From contig NC_088714.1 of assembly GCF_963576615.1 (NCBI RefSeq), forward strand, positions 6,116,670 through 6,180,669: a stretch of DNA of 64,000 nucleotides, in the 5' to 3' direction. This stretch comes from Watersipora subatra (taxonomy: Eukaryota; Bryozoa; Gymnolaemata; Cheilostomatida; Watersiporidae). The notes beneath the pieces are model-generated. The model had not been told where the DNA came from. It saw only the letters and a program-made list of their open reading frames with translations, and made no database searches. Made by a program: the position numbers and the translations under genes. This document shows, piece by piece, positions 26,001 through 35,321 of this stretch. Every line of letters begins with the position of its first letter. Position 1 is the first letter of the stretch.

Positions 26001-29000
26001 CCATCAAGTGAAGCTTCAGATGACTCAGGTTGCCCCATTTCCGCGCGAACTTCGTTAAAGTAATCTGATAGAGTACCAAATTGAGCCTGCAAGTAAAACA
26101 AGCAGAGCCATTTCCAAGACGAGTCAAGGGATAAATAAACAGACTCAAGCTACATAGTACTAAAGTGCTACCTTGAACAAGCGCTACGGATGACAAATAA
26201 TGATATGTAGCTGATATGATATGTACAGTCTTATTTGGTTGCTGTGCTAAATCGACTTTCACATAACTGATCACAACTAAGCATGTCTTTTCTCCGTGGA
26301 ACTAGAGATGCACGAGTATCGAGTCTGAATAATCTAGGTTTGAGGAGTGAATAGAAAAGCACCTGCACATTCCAGTCGGCCTCATTCATATAGTCAAATA
26401 GTTTCTGGTAGTTTGTATACTGCTTGTCCCACTCGGCAGCGCTGTCATATCGAAAGTCATCTCCCAGTGGCACCAAGACTACATTGCTTTTAAACAGTGT
26501 TGATTTCTTCCTGTACTGATCCAATAAGGTGAAGGCTCTGCAAGAGGTGAACAAAATGTTGAAACACTATTGTACAGAATTCGTACTAAATAGTCATAAT
26601 GGTTGAACTACCATGTATAGTCACAATAGTTGTACTACTATGAGTAGCTACTATGGTTATACTACCATGTGTAGTCACTATGATGATACTACCATGTGTA
26701 GTTACTTTGGTTGTACTATAGTGTGTAGCCAGTTTGGTTGTACTACCATGTGCAGATACCTACGGTGGTACTATCATGTGCAGCCACAATGGTTGTACTA
26801 TCAAGTGTAGTCACTAGTGTTTTTGCCATATGCAGTTACTATAGTTGCATAGTCATACCTTGACACACGAGTGCCCATCATACATAAAAATCGAGATACA
26901 AGGAGAATTTCGAGCGAGCTTCCGCCTTGACATACAAAAACCTTTGAGATATTAGCCGGTTGCCGCTGGCCACTAAATAGCCAAGTATGCAAGAGGCCGT
27001 TTTCAGGAACAGCATCGCTCAGTCTTTCCTGTTGAATCAGTTTGAAAAAAAGTTTTACAAGTTCGACGAAAAGTTATATTGAAAGCGAGGCAAAAGACAC
27101 CAAGTCGGAAACAAACATTAAAATATTATATCGAAGACAAAATTAAAGTTAGCGTAAAACCTCTAATTAACGCCATGGCGCTCTATTTTTCAAGCCTTCC
27201 TCAAGATGAACCTGCGATGATATTATAGCCTGAGTCCTGCTTTGCCATTTTTTGCAGCTTTCAATTTTTATTTCAGTCTAAATTTGAAGAGCTATTTATA
27301 TTTTATATCTATATTTATCAATGTTGCACAAAAGCTCATTACACTTATTGATATGTTTGCTACAGTTTGCAGCCAAAACTAGCTTTTTATGTGCAATAGA
27401 AGAAGAGTTACGAGGATCGATCAATTGTAAGATCAGATTACCGCAATGATGCTATCAAATAATATGCCATAAATCTGCAAATTCATAAGTTATATAAAGA
27501 TAATCTATCAAATGCTACAAATATACAATCATGAACAAGTGACATAAACAAACCACATTATATTACTTGCAGAAACAGAAATTAAGGTTTTTAAAACAAA
27601 AATATTTGCATCGTTTCCTCGGATAGCTGCGTTCTGATTGTTGCTTTCGATGGAACAAACATCTACTACTTGTCCAATACTTTCCACAATGTCATCTGAC
27701 CTAAAATCTTCTTCTGCACTGTTGGACTAGTCGATATTAGCGTCTAAACAGTTTTTTGGCAGAGCAAAACCTTTACGCATTAAATTTAGCACAAATGCAA
27801 CACGTAAAAGTTTTGCCCGCTAAATGTAATCTTTGTACCATCATAAATGTAAAACGTTTTTATTTACATGCACTTTGAAGTAGCAAGACCGCATTAGACA
27901 GGGAGCTACTATTAGCCTGAAAAAGCGATTAATTATTTCCATGTTTTTATGCTTTCACAGGTTTAACGACAAAAAAGCTTTGGAGTTGGACAATGAGAAA
28001 ATTGATCGTTATTGATGTGAACGATTTATTATTAATACGATTTTGTGGACACTTTTCTACTGATCACTTGCTATTATAGGTTTGTAAAGATCAAAGATTG
28101 TCAAGTGGCGGGCAAATGGAAGTGGCGTTCAAGTTGAGAATGGCGCTCTATTTCTCAACCCTTCTCTCAAGGTGGCTGTCAAATAGAGGTGGCGTTCAAA
28201 TAGAGGTTTTACAGTAAGTTTAGTAAATTCTTTAAAAATCAGCTTCAAGTGTTTGTTTAGTAAGCTAAATTCATTTACGTTAATTTCAAAATCGATGTTA
28301 CGTAGCTTCAAAAAAGTCTGGTGTACTGAACCCGTTGCTAAAGTCGCTCTAAAACTGCCCTTTGCCGCAATGTCTGTCTCGAAGGTAAAAACTCCATACA
28401 CTACTGTACATATTAATGTTACATTTTATCGCAGATCACAATCACTAAATAGGTATTTATTACTTTTTGAGCGTAGGTACTAAATTGTGACAATGAAAAA
28501 CACGTTTCCCGATCGAAATATCCTTTCTTTAGATGGTTTTTCCATAGCGTGGAAACAGATTAATTTAAATTTAGTTATATAGTTATAGTTATTTTATATA
28601 GGAAATATTGCATTCATATACGAGAACATTGACATACGAGCTGAGTCCTAGAATGGTATGACTGCAGTATAATGTGTAGTCACTATGGATTTACTACCAC
28701 GTGCAGTCACATTGGTTGTACTATCATCTAGCAAAAAATATCAGATGAGCAATAGTACACTATATACAAATAACGATATGTACTTCTCTTTTACGTTGAC
28801 CTCGGTAATAGCCTCAGGCTCCTTTTTCCATGGGCAGTGCAGCTTGCCCCCTGGCAACCGCTGGAAGTCAAATTGACAGCATATCTTTGGATCTGGACCA
28901 CAAGTGTGAGGCACATCATACGAGTAAAAGGGCATCATGTGACATAAGATGCCAGTGTCTCCCTCGCCATCTACGGGAGACATCAATCGGTTACATCCGC

Positions 29001-32000
29001 TGCACGCAGAGCAGTTTCCTTCCAGTTCACAAGACTGGCTGAGCAACTCTCCTCATGACTACAGACTGCTCAAAAGTCTCGTTAATTCTTTTGCCACCAA
29101 ATTAATTTTTTACCAGGACATAATTGATTATTCGGTAAAATCAAATATTTGACACTAGGGCATATAAGTTCCTACAACTATTGAACCAAAGGTCTATGAA
29201 AAATATTTTGATACTAAATCAATCAGCATAAGATGATACAGCAACTGATGCCACAAAAAGGGCTACAAATGTGTTACATAATGAGCTCGGATACTTTCCC
29301 CGCCACTTCCGCTACTACAGCGAGTAAGGAGTTGATCATGTTTTGAGTCACATGAGTTATAGCTATTACAATACCTTACGGCATCATAATTGCTGCTAAA
29401 AACAAAATAATCTCAGGGACTGGGACTATTGCTCAATAGCCTATATCATCAGCAGAAGCCAATAAGTGTACAATTTGTGAAACCTCTGTAGCTGTAATGC
29501 GTCTGACACGGCTGGTTATTGCAAAAAAAAATTGCAATCAAAAAATAAAGTTTTTGCAAAGCGAAACTAAGCATTGCATATGCTGTAAACATGTTTTCAA
29601 TTGGCTCAATGCAGGCACGTGATTGTTTCTATTGGCTCAATGCAGGCAGATGCTTGTTTCTATTGGCTCAATGCAGGCACATAGTTGTTTGGCACACTTT
29701 TGGCCATTCACAAACGCTGCGTCGAGCCACACGAGGCGGTTCATGGCACGCAATGAGTTAACGGTCCGTCTCAGAGGCACACATAAAAAAAAACTGTTCT
29801 TAGACCTTGACATACCCCAAATCTGCCTCCAGTTGAACTCGAGGTACTTGTTCTGGGCGAAATGCTTCTTTATGGAGTAGTGTACTCTCTGAATGAGCAT
29901 ATTTTGGAGCCCAGCTTCCTTTAGAATATACGCCATAGTAGAGGAATGTCCAAATGGGTCAATAGACCAGCCACTGAGGGGTCTTCCAGTCATACCTCAT
30001 AGTAAAAACACAGAGATTCTGCACTACTAGTCTACGGAGTGGATAGCAGGTTAAATAGAGCGAATGCCATCTAATGAAACAAACCCCTTTCCTTTCATCC
30101 TGAGCAATGCAAAAAAGCTATTACAGTCATACCTCGACATATGAGTGTCTGAATACACAAGAAATTGGAGATACAAGAAAAATTCCAAGCAAACATTTAC
30201 CTGCAATACGAGACAAATTTACGATACGAGCATGTGAGATGGTTAAGGCCGCTAGGTGGGCGAGCATGTGAGAGGCTGCTTCAAAGAGCAACACCGCTTG
30301 ATCTTTCTCATCAGATCAGTTTGAAAAAGTTATAAAAAGGCCAACCAAAAGTAATAGTGAAAACGAGTCAAGTAAAAAAGTGAGGCAAAAAGAGCATAGC
30401 TGGAGCAAAAAATTAAAAGAGAATTAAGTTTAGTGGAACATAAAATTTAAATTTATTAATAGGTGTGCGTATATAGCGAGCTAAATTACTTTATATTAAG
30501 TTTAAAGTTTATGTTATTTTACTTGGTGTCACAAAAGTGTAGTGTACCAAATGCATTGCCGTCGAGTCTCTTACACCGCTGTTAGCCACTATATTTGTCT
30601 CGAAGAAAAAAACTCCACACAGCACTGTACATCATGTGGCACTTTATCGCAGATCATAACCACTAGATAGGTCTTTGTTACTCTGTGAGTGTTGGTGGTG
30701 AATTAAAACCATTAAAACAAGTTTCTCCATTTTAATATCCTGTTTTAGGTGTTTTGTTCAGTGAATAGCAACAGATTAATTTGAATTTAGTTATTTTTTA
30801 TAGAAAAAATTGATTCGACGCACTAGAGGATTGACATACGAGCTTTATCCCAGAATGAATAAAGCTTGTATGTCAGGGTATGATTTTATTTTATTTTCAT
30901 TATAAAACTGCTCCTTATATCATACATGCCTCTAACTGCATGACTATGTAGGTAGGAAAAAAAATAAGGAGACAGCTAGCACAGGTAATATAGACACCTG
31001 CTGCAGCTAGCACAGATAATAGAGACACCTGCTACAGCTAGCACGGGTAATAGAGACACCTGCTACAGTTAGCACAGATAATAGAGACACCTGCTACAGT
31101 TAGCACAGGTAATAGAGACACCTGCTACAGCTAGCACGGGTAATAGAGACACCTGCTACAGCTAGCACAGGTAATAAAGACACCTGCTACAGCTAGCACG
31201 GGTAATAGAGACACCTGCTACAGCTAGCACGGGTAATAGAGACACCTGTTACAGCTAGCATAGGTAATAGAGACACCTGTTATACTGCGAAGAGAGTATG
31301 TCATCTGACTCACCTATGTTCTCCTTGACCCAAGCGTGACCTTCTATTAGCTGGTCAATCATAGCCCAGTAATGAGAAGATGCCTCGTCAGGCATTACCC
31401 AGCCCCCAGTTACCAGCTCTAACTTTCCATCCTCTATGTGTCTAAATAAACAGAGCTGTTATTGCAATGAATGTTAACTGCTATATCAGAGCAACAGCTG
31501 TTTAGACAGCACCACCAGACAACACTATAAGACAGCAGTAATATCAGTCATGTTTTGACCTTTGACTTGACAACCGGACAGCGGAAAATCAAAATGTCAC
31601 TATTATAAGCGAATCACATGAAAGCTAACAATGTTAGCTACATACAACAGGTCCGACCTACTTATTCACTATAGCACAATACTGTATATAAGAAGTGAAG
31701 TAGGAGCAGATGACTCTCTTTATTTCATCTACCATAAACAGTATATTTTCACCTTTTCACTGACTCTTTCTGTGAGTTGGTCGCTGTGCTCCACCATTTA
31801 GAGAAAAAAGAGATTTCAGCATAAATAAACTTCATCTTCTCGTGCTCACCAAGCTTTACCACCATGTTGTCAAGAATTTTCTTCACCTGGGCGCTGTAGT
31901 ATCCATCAAACGTTTTTATCCATCCTAAAATCAATATGGCATGACAGCTAGGCTACCCTGATCTGACAAGCAAACCACAGGCATGTATGTTATTGATGCC

Positions 32001-35000
32001 ACAAAAGCATAGATAAAACTAAAACTTCATAGCATGAGTTTTATGGTTCTGCTAAGATGTTAATTCAAAATTGTACAGAGCCATTTAAAACAGATTCCAC
32101 AAGCTGAGATGACATTCAGATAATAACCAAACCAATTACCAAATTTAAATTATCATTTTAAATAATGTAAGCCAGCAAATCAATCAGTCAACAGGATAAA
32201 AAAAATAGAACAAGACACGAGAAAGAGCAGACAACTACCTGGGTCATTATGAGAATGAGGAATAACAAAAACTTTGAGTGGTTTCTCTTTGCTCCACAAA
32301 GAATCCCGATACTGGATGTCATAGCCTTGCTTCCATACTCCACCATCGACATCAGCAAAGCTTATGGTATTCAGTACATCGTACATCTGTAGAACAGACT
32401 CAGAGATGAACCGATTGGCATCTGAACTTTGTTAAACAACAAACTCTTAATGAGTAAACTAAATAATCTATAATTTTTGAAAAAATACAAATACAAAATC
32501 AGACCACTTATAAAAATAAAATTTTCCAGTACGTATTATTTTTTTCAATATTAGATTGAGTTTCCAAAGATTTTTTAAAGATAAAATGAGGTCAACAAAA
32601 TTGTACTGCGTTAGCAAAGCTTGACAGGTCTGACAGGTCATAGCAAAGCTTGACATGTCCGACAGGTACACATGAGGTTTGACAGGTCTGACATGTACAC
32701 ATCATGAGGTTTGACAAGTCCGACAGGTACACATCATCATGATGTCTTCTTAATATTCCCATGATGATACACCAAATGCATACAATCATGTGAGCTTGTG
32801 AACTTTAAATGTGTCTTTGCAAGACAGTTGGCAATATTTGCCAGTGAGACTTTTTGCTACCTTTTCTTGAACACATCCCTTAACCCATTAGGGCAGTGAT
32901 TTTTAACCCGGGTCTGATCAAACCATAGCAGTTCGGCGAGTCAGTCTCAGCCGTGGATAGAGGTCAAGACATATAAGTAGTGCCTCAAAGGCAACAACAG
33001 AGGTCACACTGATTTGCCCAAAAAGATACCTAGTTTGTTGTGAGTTCATGCATTGGATCGGTTTTGTTCTTTGAACACAATGATGTTAATGCACAGTTCA
33101 TTGTGCGCGCCAGTAAAACATAGACCTAACACGAACGTGAAATAACTCATATTTTATTGTTTAATAAAGAAGGATTTGATGAAAGCGCATATGAAACTGG
33201 TGGGGTTCAGTACGTCCAACAAAGTTAAGAACCACAAAATGTTTATTGTCATGTACCTGTACGTCCTGTTCAGTGCGTGGGGCATCTGCAGGGAGACAGA
33301 CAAGGTCGGATGGTGATATGACAGAAAGACTGTAAGACACCTGACTAGCCTGTCCTCTCCGAGATATTACTATGGGATGGTTGTCTACATGAACACCTGT
33401 AGTAAAATACTACTAAGTTAGGCCTCAGGAAGAGCTATGTTTTCTAATAAACAAATATTTTGCCCAATTTTCAAGCTACTAATACCTGAACAAACAATTG
33501 TCACCGATACAATCCTACTCTAGTTGTGTTTGCATTTATTACCATGAGTATATGATGCCTCTTCTTGAAAGCGCATGCACTTCTTAATGCATCAACTTAA
33601 ATCAATAAATGGTCGTTGAAATTATACACTGTTCATTGTTTAGAAATTATTAAAAGAAACACTTTTAAAACAAACGTTATAAGATACATGTAAATCAAAT
33701 ATGCACGCAGCTGTTTGGTGGCTGAGAAGAAATCAATACAGGTATTCACATTTTCCTAGGAGTTGTTCATGATATGTGAGTCTGAGCCTGGAATATTCTG
33801 TTTTCAACTGCTAAACCTCCGAGATGACATGGAAACAACCATACAGCTATACCAAAAGACAGAGATGATTTATCTGAGTGCTGCCTTTAAATGCTACTTC
33901 ATAGAAATAGGTTGAGAAGACAACCACAACAATACAAAATGATTAGCTTGTAGAGCCAATCTTGGGTATACTATCCAAACTGTTTTGATAAGCACTTTAT
34001 TCAGAAAGCTACCCCGGCAAGTCGGTACCACAAAACATGGCCTTCCTAATGCTTACAGTGTAATGCATCAATAAATAACTATAGATACATGACTATGCCT
34101 GAGGTCATCACTATAAATATCTGACTACGCCTGAGGTCGTCACTATAGATACATGACTATGCCTTAAGGTCGTCACTATAGATACATGACTATGCCTTAA
34201 GGTCATCACTATAGATACATGAATACCCCTAAGGTCATCACTATATATACATGACTATGCTTAAGGTCATCTCTATAGATACATGACTATGCCTAAGGTC
34301 ATCTCTATAGATACATGACTATGCCTAAGGCCATCTCTATAGATACATGGCTATGCCTAAGGTCATCTCTATAGATACATGACTATGCATGTATCTAACT
34401 GCATATAACTATAACTGTAAAACATAACTGTATCTGACCATGCATGTTAAAACCTCCAGTAAATAATGACCAACTTACCTTGCTCATTGTCGAGATCGGA
34501 AGGGAGATCTTGCCCTTTCTCAAGCTGCTGTATTTGATGTTTAATTTTATTTATAACTGCTTCACTATTATCCAGTTGAGCTTTAATTTTGGCAGCTCGC
34601 TTAATCAGCGCTGTCTGTTCATAAGAAGCAACGACACATAAGCTATCACCTTGCGCAGTTTTATACAAGATGGAATACTGTATATAGAACATTTAATTTA
34701 CTTTCAGATGATACAACTCAAGTAAATGTAAAAACAGAGATTCGGTGACCACATTAATACATTTAACAAAATGTACAGCCAAGGGTTGAGAACCTATGAT
34801 TTGGCACATCAAACGTGCCTGAATTCATCTTATAACACTAATATAACACGCGACAAAAATATAGTTTGTAAAACAAACATAACAAGTAACACTAAACATA
34901 ACTTGTAACACTAATATAACATATAACACTAATATAACTTGTAACACTAACACGCATTCACAGACTTTCTCTTTTACTTGAACATGCAAACTATGTATAA

Positions 35001-35321
35001 GAACTGCCATGACAGCCGCCAGTTACCAATCTAGACTAGCAGAACCATGTTAGAATAGGTGTGACTGCTCACTTCTAAACAAGAATCTAAACAGCTGACA
35101 AAAAGTGCCCCATCTGTACAAAACTGTACAATCCAAGACTGCTAGTGAACTTATTAGCCTAAAAAAGAAAAAGTATCATGTGTCAAATAGATGCATTGTA
35201 ATTATAAACTCACATGAGCTTCATTGTCTTCACTCTCAGCCTCTGGGCGACTGACGAAAAAGTATATAATGCATATGAGACTGATGAGACCAAATATATA
35301 AACTCTTCTCTTCTTCAGCAT
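14079..35321 (-). CDS. MAN2A: Golgi alpha-mannosidase II, complete, 22 exons
   Basis: This Golgi type II membrane enzyme (GH38) trims two mannoses from GlcNAcMan5GlcNAc2, committing N-glycans to the complex type. Exons, 5' to 3': 35214-35321, 34479-34614, 33257-33396, 32239-32386, 31753-31924, 31314-31441, 29816-29995, 28784-28970, 26363-26537, 25984-26086, 25219-25507, 24118-24285, 22921-23101, 22586-22710, 19573-19669, 18792-18917, 18599-18710, 18353-18498, 17770-17902, 17383-17519, 14599-14883, 14079-14231. They total 1142 residues, close to the family's ~1144. Seen: a short basic tail and membrane anchor (residues ~7-23), a coiled stem (~37-82), zinc ligands in HSHNDPG (~174, 176), the nucleophile in SIDPFGHS (Asp ~290), the acid/base in GDDFRY (~427) and the last ligand in [12 protein letters not shown] (~571). 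All are intact. The ATG chosen is the last before the anchor. The exon 8 donor (GTACAT) is weak but is the only one fitting phase and homology. MAN2A1 versus MAN2A2 cannot be decided. Confidence 0.95.
14945..15701. mobile_element. Pogo/Tigger-like MITE, copy 1 (mannosidase intron 20)
   Basis: The left end CAGTCATACCTCAACATACG, preceded by TA, and the right end GTACGTCGAGGTATTACTG are imperfect inverted repeats. Two more copies lie at 26850 and 30124 with shared interior blocks (CTCGGTCTT, TTCAAGTGTTTG, a TTACGTAGC region). A CAG start, TA target and CCTCG-rich ends suggest the pogo/Tigger group. No transposase frame is present. Confidence 0.75.
15951..16854. mobile_element. TTAA-flanked inverted-repeat element, family A copy 1
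   Basis: Ends AGGTTGACTTGCAACAAAAT and its reverse complement; the inverted repeats extend to about 150-180 bp. TTAA flanks both sides (15947-15950 and 16855-16858), the target duplication of piggyBac, Kolobok and some other groups. Termini starting with AG point to Kolobok rather than piggyBac, as inference. The 904-bp interior has no transposase. Further copies lie in the ZNF106-like gene. Confidence 0.8.
17596..17731. mobile_element. Short MITE, family C, in mannosidase intron 19
   Basis: Starts TACCGTAAAACCTCTG and ends GAAGTTTTTCGGTA. The interior repeats 'caaatagaggtggcgttca' three times, a motif found in both ends of the larger element at 27154-28212. Confidence 0.6.
19252..19322. repeat. 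22-23-bp tandem repeat, 3 copies, in mannosidase intron 14-15 region
   Basis: Three copies of GGTTGTCTCCCTTAGCGCAG lying in the intron between exons 15 and 16. Confidence 0.8.
19986..20106. mobile_element. Short family C relative in mannosidase intron 14
   Basis: Ends related to the family C pattern (ACCGTAGAACTTCTATTGG at left, AAAAGGTTTTATAGT at right), with 'tttgaacgcca' motifs inside. More diverged than the copy at 17596. Confidence 0.45.
20205..20634 (-). mobile_element. tRNA-derived SINE, minus orientation
   Basis: On the minus strand the element opens with a 'TGCCCAGTGTTGCGCGGGTAAT' type head near 20630. A tRNA-like core follows with an A-box-like TGGTTAGCTCACTTG and a B-box-like GACTTCAAACCC, and it ends in a GACAGATGACAAACAAACAC region with an AT tail near 20205. 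Related copies occur near 20816, 23630, 41882 and 63385. Confidence 0.6.
20818..20880. repeat. TA microsatellite
   Basis: Alternating T and A with a few interruptions, forming the tail of the adjacent SINE-like element. Confidence 0.9.
21320..21575. repeat. 16-bp minisatellite rich in GGTACC palindromes
   Basis: About 16 copies of GGTACCGGTATGGAGA and close variants (CAGTATCAAGA). Every unit has a GGTACC palindrome. The unit has no stop codon in any forward frame, so all three plus frames stay open. The predicted peptide repeats only reflect the DNA and sit deep in a minus-strand gene's intron, so it is not called coding. Confidence 0.95.
21801..22000 (-). mobile_element. Second tRNA-like SINE remnant
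   Basis: Contains CTATAATAAGAGCC and GAAGCCACGCTAAG blocks seen also at 15860, 23640 and 63520. A B-box-like TGGGTTTGACTCC on the minus strand lies near 21885-21897. The boundary to the previous element is unclear. Confidence 0.4.
22274..22292. repeat. Poly(G) run of 19
   Basis: A homopolymer of G on the plus strand inside mannosidase intron 14. It is very unusual in this AT-rich sequence and prone to length error in sequencing. Confidence 0.9.
23445..23600. repeat. 16-bp minisatellite, about 10 copies, in mannosidase intron 12
   Basis: Units of AATGGCCACAAGTTGT with substitutions, between exons 12 and 13. Confidence 0.9.
23630..23790 (-). mobile_element. tRNA-derived SINE fragment
   Basis: Starts with ACTATAACAAGAGAC and a CCATGGTTAGAGGTTG block shared with other copies. 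The minus strand carries a B-box-like GAGTTCAAACTC and an A-box-like TGGCGCGGCGG at suitable spacing. Confidence 0.5.
24730..25170. repeat. 80-bp tandem repeat with 20-bp internal period, in mannosidase intron 11
   Basis: About five units of a complex repeat built from shorter 'ATAGACTTATTCATAGGCC' blocks. The array ends about 50 bp before the exon 11 donor region. Confidence 0.9.
26585..26849. repeat. 27-bp minisatellite, left part, in mannosidase intron 8
   Basis: About nine degenerate units of TACTACCATGTGTAGTCACT. The same unit resumes at 28665-28735 after the MITE, so the array has been split by that insertion. Confidence 0.85.
26850..28664. mobile_element. Pogo/Tigger-like MITE, copy 2, itself interrupted
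   Basis: Left end TAGTCATACCTTGACACACG and right end GGTATGACTG match copies 1 and 3. It is about 1.06 kb longer than they are because another element (27154-28212) lies inside. It is inserted in a minisatellite whose units flank both sides. Confidence 0.75.
27154..28212. mobile_element. Family C inverted-repeat element nested in MITE copy 2
   Basis: Left end GTAAAACCTCTAATTAACGC and right end GCGTTCAAATAGAGGTTTTAC are inverted repeats. The sequences on either side are continuous in MITE copy 1. No transposase frame is seen in about 1 kb of interior, which has one long AT-rich stretch. Confidence 0.65.
28665..28735. repeat. 27-bp minisatellite, right part
   Basis: Two to three units (GTGTAGTCACTATGGATTTAC and so on) continuing the array broken by MITE copy 2. 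It ends about 50 bp from the exon 8 donor. Confidence 0.8.
30124..30884. mobile_element. Pogo/Tigger-like MITE, copy 3 (mannosidase intron 6)
   Basis: Left end CAGTCATACCTCGACATATG preceded by TTA, right end GTATGTCAGGGTATGA. About 760 bp, the same length as copy 1. No coding frame. Confidence 0.75.
30980..31285. repeat. 31-bp minisatellite, about 10 copies, beside mannosidase exon 6
   Basis: Units of CAGCTAGCACAGGTAATAGA plus GACACCTGCTA, nearly identical. On the minus strand it starts only about 30 bp after the exon 6 donor (31312-31313). Confidence 0.95.
32610..32745. repeat. Degenerate tandem repeat in mannosidase intron 3
   Basis: Three to four copies built on TTTGACAGGTCTGACATGTA and 'acacatcatgagg', period near 40 bp. 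Confidence 0.75.
34075..34390. repeat. 32-bp minisatellite, about 10 copies, in mannosidase intron 2
   Basis: Units of ATAGATACATGACTATGCCT plus AAGGTCATCTCT, ending about 90 bp from exon 2. Confidence 0.95.
34840..34955. repeat. Degenerate AT-rich tandem repeat in mannosidase intron 1
   Basis: Repeated 'taacactaatataac' and 'aacttgtaacac' blocks with irregular spacing. Confidence 0.6.
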
